Positions 58,655 through 64,000 of a stretch of 64,000 nt of DNA are shown piece by piece; position 1 is the first letter of the stretch, and the number at the start of each line of letters is the position of its first letter. The notes under the pieces are model-generated. The model saw only the letters and a list, made by a program, of their open reading frames with translations, did no database searches and had not been told where the DNA came from. Source of the DNA: Auriscalpium vulgare (taxonomy: Eukaryota > Basidiomycota > Agaricomycetes > Russulales > Auriscalpiaceae); assembly GCA_019915015.1 (NCBI GenBank), contig JAHBBC010000055.1, positions 42,670 through 106,669 on the forward strand, read 5' to 3'. Both the position numbers and the translations under genes were made by a program.

Positions 58655-59479
58655 TCACCGGAATACTACTTGCCGCCCGACGCGCGGACAAGGCTCCCCT
58701 CTCTCGACACGCAGCCCGTCGATGCAGTTGCGAATGAGGTTGGCCATCGGCGATGCGGTAGAGAATTCTTCCGAGCCGCGGTCATGAAGTCTGATAGTGA
58801 TGACGCGGAAAGATTCGGAGCTGAAAAGGGTGCTAGGCACGGAGGATGTGCTCTCGACGGTGCGGAAGGCGCCAAAGGAGGAGAGAAGAGTGCTCGTTGG
58901 CACGCTAGCCAGCTCAAGCAGAGGACCTGGGACACGGAGTCTTGAATCAAGCATGGACACATCGAAGGCGGCGCCAAGGTCGAACTTCGGTAAGCTTCTG
59001 GGGAGCTTCGTCTTGGACGATCGAAGGAGTGGCTGACCAGCGTTCGGTACTAGTGGGTGGCGATCTGCACGGATGGACGACGGCCTGAGCCGCTTGGCGC
59101 TGGGTGACAGTTGGGCTGGCACATGGGCCTTCTTCTGAGACTTTCGCGGCGATTCGTATAGGCGTTGCACGCGCGGCGGAGTGGCGCGGACTGCGATGCC
59201 TTGCCCGACCTGGATTGGCATGAGAGCCCGACGCTGCGTGTTGACGGTCTTCAGTTGAACGTCGCAGAGCATCCTGGATGTCGCCGAGGTCATGTCAGAC
59301 GAGAGATGACCCAGCGATTGTTCGAGGGGTAGGCGTCTGCGAGAGCGGACCAAACGTCGGGCGCCGGCGCGGCGCAGCGTCGGGGGCGCAGTAGAGCAGG
59401 CGAGCGCCTGATACCGATGAGGGCCGGACGCTGAGTCGCAGTCGAGAGCAGAAGGTAAGCCGAGCTGTTCGGAAGACAT
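58655..59479 (-). CDS. Hypothetical basic protein
   Basis: Not recognised. The ATG at 59479 (MSSEQLGLPSALDCDS) opens 274 codons. It is rich in S, R, P and L, with basic runs (RRLVRSRRRLP; ESPRKSQKKAHVPAQ) that look like nuclear-localisation signals and no membrane segment. The frame may continue upstream (no stop to 59764), but the family start is unknown. A downstream splice to the frame ending at 58042 is possible. Confidence rests only on frame length and gene spacing. Confidence 0.4.
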   Translation of the reverse strand: MSSEQLGLPSALDCDSASGPHRYQALACSTAPPTLRRAGARRLVRSRRRLPLEQSLGHLSSDMTSATSRMLCDVQLKTVNTQRRALMPIQVGQGIAVRATPPRVQRLYESPRKSQKKAHVPAQLSPSAKRLRPSSIRADRHPLVPNAGQPLLRSSKTKLPRSLPKFDLGAAFDVSMLDSRLRVPGPLLELASVPTSTLLSSFGAFRTVESTSSVPSTLFSSESFRVITIRLHDRGSEEFSTASPMANLIRNCIDGLRVERGEPCPRVGRQVVFR

Positions 59480-60030
59480 GGCCGGCGGGAACGATAACAC
59501 AACGACAGCTATGTTGGCGGCAGGCTGAGGCCCTGCGCGAAGAGAACAGGCTAGTACTGCTACCGGGGCGTGTGGCGTGGGATCACACCAGTCCGAGCCG
59601 CCTGGCTCCTCGGAAACGAGACGCCATTCAGCCCATCGTTGAGGCCGTTCAGCCCATCGTTCAGCCCATTTTTTGCTTCTCCACATGGTCGCTTCCCCCA
59701 CATGGCTGCATCTTGCACTGGCTGCGCTGGAGGACAATCGTGCAATATGCTTTGCGCGCGTCAAGCCTTAGCCACTCCGAACAATGTGCGCTTTCAGCAT
59801 TCCGCGGAATAGAGATGTCTTGCGTGCGTGGCACGCTCCGTGACTGTGGCAGGCAGGACAAAGCTGATTTGATTTGTGTTCTCTCTATTTCAGGTTCTTC
59901 TCAACAGAAGTCCTTCCAAGCCTCTGACTTTTTCCGCGACGTCGTACACTAACATCCTGTGGCAGCATCTCGTCCGCCGCCGTTCCGTCCCTAACCTACT
60001 TCCATAGGCCCTCGACCTGCCCTCCATGCA
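59480..60030. other. Divergent intergenic region before EPL1
   Basis: It contains a short tandem-like run near 59625-59668 (GTTCAGCCCATC repeated about three times) and probably the EPL1 promoter. Confidence 0.5.
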
Positions 60031-62838
60031 ATGCCACCCCGACAGCGGACGCCTGCGCCGACTCGCACTCGGGTCACCAACAAGACTCGCCTGCGCGTTA
60101 TTAGAGGCGACCTCCCTACTGAATCGCATGGCACGAATGAGGGCTCTGAGCAGCTCCGCGTCGTGTCCACCGCAGGAGTCGACGAGGAGGACGTCAATGT
60201 GAGTGGCCCTAGTTTTGCTTCGAAAGCCACAGACTCAGCTCTTCAACCAGCAGGAACACCACCTACAGCCGTCTTGTCTGCCGCCGCGACACAGCCCATT
60301 GATCCACACCAAAACAACAACATATATGCAGAGAACAGTGCAGACAAACTATCGATTCCAACGCCGGGTAGTACCTCTATTGTCATCGAGTACGACGAAT
60401 GGTATGCCGGCATACAATGGGAAGACCCTTTCACGCTCATCAAGCAGTCGATGTCGGTTGAAGTGGCCATCGATTACAGTCTGTCGGACGGATACACCTA
60501 CTATATGGACGAGCTCGACAGAGCCTGGCTACTCGTCTATAACGAGGGGGCACGAGAAGGTGCCGATAAAGGGAGTGCTTCCGCCAAACCCGGTGGGAGT
60601 GCACACCCGTCCTCAGAGAAAGACAAAGGACGCGCGAGGGACATCTATATCACAAAAGACGACTTCGAGCTCGTGATGGGCTGGTTTGAAAAGGCTGCGG
60701 ATGAGAAGACGGGATCCCTTCATCAGGTCCGTCTTACTGCGATCTTCATTCGTACTTCAACCATGATGCATGACAACTGAAACCGTCATTAGGTGTCCAC
60801 CGTACCATCGTTTTCTGACTTGCAGAAGGCATTCGAGGCCCCACTGCCATCCCACGCTTTCTCAGCGTTTGTTGAGCCCTCTTGGCTCCCTTCGCCGGAG
60901 ACATTGCTGCAGTTTGCCCACTCGATTTATCCACACTGGAGAGGCCGCCGCCTCGCGCGTAACAACCAGAGAATCATTCCTATCCTCAACGTGAGCCACA
61001 TATGTCTCTAGCCTCGTCGTTTACTCATGCGGCTGGCTTCTAGCTCAATGTCACTGATACAGCCAATGAAGCATATGTGTGCTTCCGGCGCCGCCCGGAA
61101 GAAAACAAGCGCAGAACGCGCGCTTCCATCACTCCCACTATTGAAGACCTTCGGCGCATCCATAAGGATCTCGACAACTCCGTAGCACTGGTGGGCGACA
61201 TCCATGCGCGTGAGAAGATCAAGCAGCTGTCCACCGGCACGACCGCGCTATCTGGCAGCGCCGATGTGCATTCGCCGTGGAGAAGGCCAAATTTCCGCTC
61301 CTTGGGAAGGAGGACGACGAAATCCTGTATGGACCAGCGGTGGCAGATATGTCGACGGCAGTGGCAGAGTCGTCGACGTCAGGTCGTGCGCTTTCTTTAC
61401 TCATGACTATCATTATCATACTCACGCAGACTTCTTCCAAAGGTCAGAAACGGGCGAGGCCTACCGCCGATTCAAGCCAATCGGGCTTGCCGCCGAAAGC
61501 CAAGAAACAGAAACGTGCAAAGGCCGAGCATTGACAAACGCTACTCCCGCCCTCAACGCCCCGCGCAAAGTGACGAAACGGAAACGAGCCTCGAAGCCTC
61601 CCGCCGCAACTGAATCTGCTGCAACTCCACTCAAGCAGAAGAAAAAGAAAAAGCGCGATGCTTTGCATCCGCGGCACCATGCTACTGAGCTGCAGGCTCA
61701 ATTGCAGCATGGAGTGAGCGAAATATATGACAATGACCAGGATTGGCACGATGTCATGATGTATGTCTTCTACTACACCCTGTCCAGAGCCCACCCTGTA
61801 ACTGATCGTCTTACTCAGGATCCTTACGAACGTCCTTTGTGCGACACTCCATCACAGTACTTCAAGTATCTGCCTTCCTGCCTCGAAACGGACGACTGTG
61901 CGGAGATTGTTTCACAGCACGCGCGCGCGGTGCGTTCCCGAGTCGGCCGTGGGGGCGTGATACGCGTCGACCGGCGCGGTTTCACCTCACGACTCACTGC
62001 GCTCGAGACATCGCCGCTCCAAGCCTCACGACGGGACAACGAGGAGGACGCCGAAGATCAGAGCCGACCTTTCGAGCGCTGGAAGTTTGACAACGACGAT
62101 GAGCCTGATGCCCCAGACGGAACCGACAGAGTACTTGTCGACGAATTCGACCCCAAGTAAGCACCGTGCTAGTCGACTACTGACGTTGCTGAACACCTTG
62201 CCTCAGGTACCTCGTCGCTCGCATGCGGCTGCTCCCGATGACGAAGACCTTCTGAAGACTGACCATACAACCCACCTACCTGCTGCAGATCGCTCGAAGG
62301 CGATATCTCTTCCTGATGAGGATGTGCGGTCCGAAGGTGAACGCCTGACGGAGGTTAACCGCTTGACTCAAGAAGGATTAGAGGATCTACACCCAGGGTT
62401 TGGGGGCTGTGGTCTTTTGGGTTCTTGCGACTCTGCGTCTGGCGAGTCTCGGCCGGCGTCGCCGATGGATGGCGTGGAATGGCAGTGGAGTGCTGAGGCT
62501 GAAAGCCGCCATCCGTTCCCGCTGGCGCAGGTTGGTGAAGACCCGAACTTCTCTTCATTGATGGACTTGGTGGACCTGCGGCGGGGGGCGTGCCTTCGTC
62601 TCATCCTGCATCCGCATCCCGCACGCCCGACCGCCCCCGCACTCCGCCGCGCACAATCAGGACATTCGTCCAGGGACACTTGCAGCGGACATCACCCAGC
62701 GACACAACAAGACCTGCACATTCGCGCAGCCCGCGTGTGAACCGAAGCACTGGCCAGAGCGGCGCACACACGCGCACCCCGCCATCGTCGCTTGGGTCAC
62801 CAATGAGGGGTTCGCAAGTGCCATCTATTCATTACTAG
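60031..62838 (+). CDS. EPL1: Enhancer of polycomb-like protein 1 (NuA4 subunit), frame breaks
   Basis: EPL1 anchors the Esa1-Yng2-Eaf6 core of the NuA4 histone acetyltransferase in the nucleus. Start 60031. The EPcA domain is clear: RVTNKTRLRVIRGDL, LSIPTPGSTSIVIEYDEWY, DGYTYYMDELDRAWL, ITKDDFELVMGWFEK, PSFSDLQKAFEAPLP, LLQFAHSIYPHWRGRRLARN and EAYVCFRRRPEENKRRTRA. A lysine-rich region (KQKKKKKRDALHP) and FERWKFDNDDEPDAPDGTDRVLVDEFDPKYLVARM follow. Conserved frames are interrupted by apparent one-base losses: near 61271 (HFAVEKAKFPLL), near 61530 (KRAKAE/LTNATPALN) and near 62234 (RMRLLP/DDEDLLKTDHT). A G-run near 62585 decides whether the protein ends at 62740 or, more plausibly by composition, at 62838. 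EPL1 is essential in yeast, so sequence error is likely. Confidence 0.85.
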
Positions 62839-63032
62839 GGAACGAAACACCGTAGAATGAAACCATTACAGATTCTGATATATCCAAACATTCGCTCCCT
62901 TACTTACCGATCCACTCTGTAACGTTTTCGCTTCTTCGTTCACATACTCGACACTGCTCTGTAGCATATATTCATCCTTGTAGCCTACACGTTGAATGTT
63001 CACGTCGCTTTGTAAATTTGAAGGCTGCCAGA

Positions 63033-64000
63033 CTATGCCAGAGAAGACGGCAGCATCCCTCCGTCCGCAACCACGATCTGCACCATGGTAAGTCAAAAGT
63101 AACCATGCAAGTCAGGGGAATGCGCACTTTGTTTGTCATGTACGAGTTCGTGACAAGCAGCTCGACGATCGACGCAATCTCCTCCGGCTGGCCGAAGCGT
63201 CCTACGGGATAAGGTCCTGCACGCAGAAAGGTCAATGATTTCGCTCCTCACATGATATGGAGTGGCACGTACCCGGTGCGCTGCAGTTGGATGCTTGAAC
63301 ATCTCGGTGTTGGCGACGAGGGCAGGCGCGACAGCGTTGCATGTCTATCACCAGCTCTTAGCCAAGGCCGAAAGCGAACAAACGTCAAGCACGTACAATC
63401 CCAGATCTGCTGTATTGCTTCGCAATCCAATGCATGACACCGTGCATGGCAGACTTGGAGGACGCATAATGTGGGCCGACGACGCCGCCCGTAGCTGGAG
63501 CGCGTTCGAAGTTCGTGTGAGGTGATTGGCAAGTATTGTGCGCAGGCAACAGACCACACACCCGCTGCAATGCTTGAACAAAATACAAGCCTCCCATAGC
63601 CTTGCTCCTCCATGTGAGGTACGCACAACTGGGTCAACTGCATGGCCGATCGTAAGCTACGCTTCTCCCGCACCGTACCACGCATTGGACGCACCAAGAA
63701 GCTCGCTCCGTTATTCACCCTCCAGCACATCTGCATCTCCTCGATATCCACATTCTCAATCTTTGCATGGATACCCAATATGCGCCCCGACATCGCGGCA
63801 TGTTATACAAGATGTCCGGGTGGCCGAGCTGCGCCACGACGTCCGCATGCAGCTTGCGCACCGCGTCAAAGTCCGCGAGGTCTGTCTTGAAGGCGACGCA
63901 GCGCACGCCGAGGGCGGTAAGCTCCGCGACGAGAGCCTGCGCCTTTTCGTGCTGCGAGAAGTAGTGCAGCGCGAGGTGCACTCCGCGCTTGGCGAAGAGG
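63033..64000 (-). CDS. Classical short-chain dehydrogenase, 5' end beyond window
   Basis: A FabG-like SDR, partial: the N-terminal TGxxxGxG part would lie past 64000. Visible: HLALHYFSQHEKAQALVAEL, VAFKTDLADFDAVRKL, HPDILYN (start of NNAG-type motif), VDIEEMQMCWRVN, LTQLCVPHMEEQGYGRLVFCSS, the catalytic PHYASSKSAMHG (YxxxK), a mid-region ending VANTEMFKHP, PVGRFGQPEEIASIVELLVTNSYMTNK and, after a GT-AG intron, IVVADGGMLPSSLA with a stop at 63033. The NN of the NNA motif needs one more A near 63801 to stay in frame with AMSGRILGIHAK. Introns are short and canonical. Substrate unknown. Confidence 0.82.

Noticed and set aside
1..64000. tRNA, rRNA or CRISPR arrays
   Set aside because: No cloverleaf with A/B boxes, no rRNA stretches and no spaced direct repeats were found by reading; CRISPR is not expected in a fungus.

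Overview
The window looks like nuclear DNA of an Agaricomycete basidiomycete, probably a wood-decay polypore. It is GC-rich and gene-dense, with many 45-65 bp GT-AG introns and CTAAC-type branch points. Its families (DUF6535, an Fe2OG dioxygenase of the mushroom type, GH27, expanded P450s) are typical of mushrooms. I assigned genes by joining exons by eye and recognising conserved motifs. No database search was possible, so species and some names are inference.

Layout. 1-2.4 kb: no gene, one MITE-like inverted-repeat element. 2.4-7.8 kb: aldo/keto reductase (-), very-long-chain enoyl reductase TSC13 (-), DUF6535 protein (+). 7.8-13 kb: gene-poor, holding a 1.9 kb Tc1/mariner-like element with identical 97 bp terminal inverted repeats and a broken transposase. 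13-19.5 kb: very GC-rich, low-complexity DNA with one small supported gene (CBM5/12-like). 19.5-33 kb: dense housekeeping block: SDHAF2, an Fe2OG dioxygenase, SmD1, GPI8, a coiled-coil unknown, YVH1 phosphatase, an alpha/beta hydrolase and a DNAJC17/Cwf23-type splicing J-protein. 33-48 kb: cytochrome P450, GH27 alpha-galactosidase, RNA polymerase subunit AC19, a small conserved unknown, a BTB protein, a Baeyer-Villiger-type flavin monooxygenase and a proline-rich unknown. 50-64 kb: DnaJ-X protein, type-B carboxylesterase/lipase, a dihydroflavonol-reductase-like SDR, two unknowns, EPL1 of NuA4, and a partial classical SDR cut by the right edge.

The genes do not form an evident biosynthetic cluster. 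They are core functions (mRNA splicing, GPI anchoring, Pol I/III, NuA4, VLCFA synthesis, SDH assembly) mixed with secreted or detoxifying enzymes (GH27, carboxylesterase, P450, BVMO).

A recurring feature is single-base length differences, mostly in homopolymer runs, that break otherwise conserved frames. They occur in the Fe2OG dioxygenase, monooxygenase, carboxylesterase, DFR-like, SDR and even the normally essential EPL1 gene, while neighbours such as TSC13, GPI8, the P450, GH27 and AC19 read cleanly. Sequencing or assembly error is the simplest explanation, but real decay of some accessory genes is not excluded.
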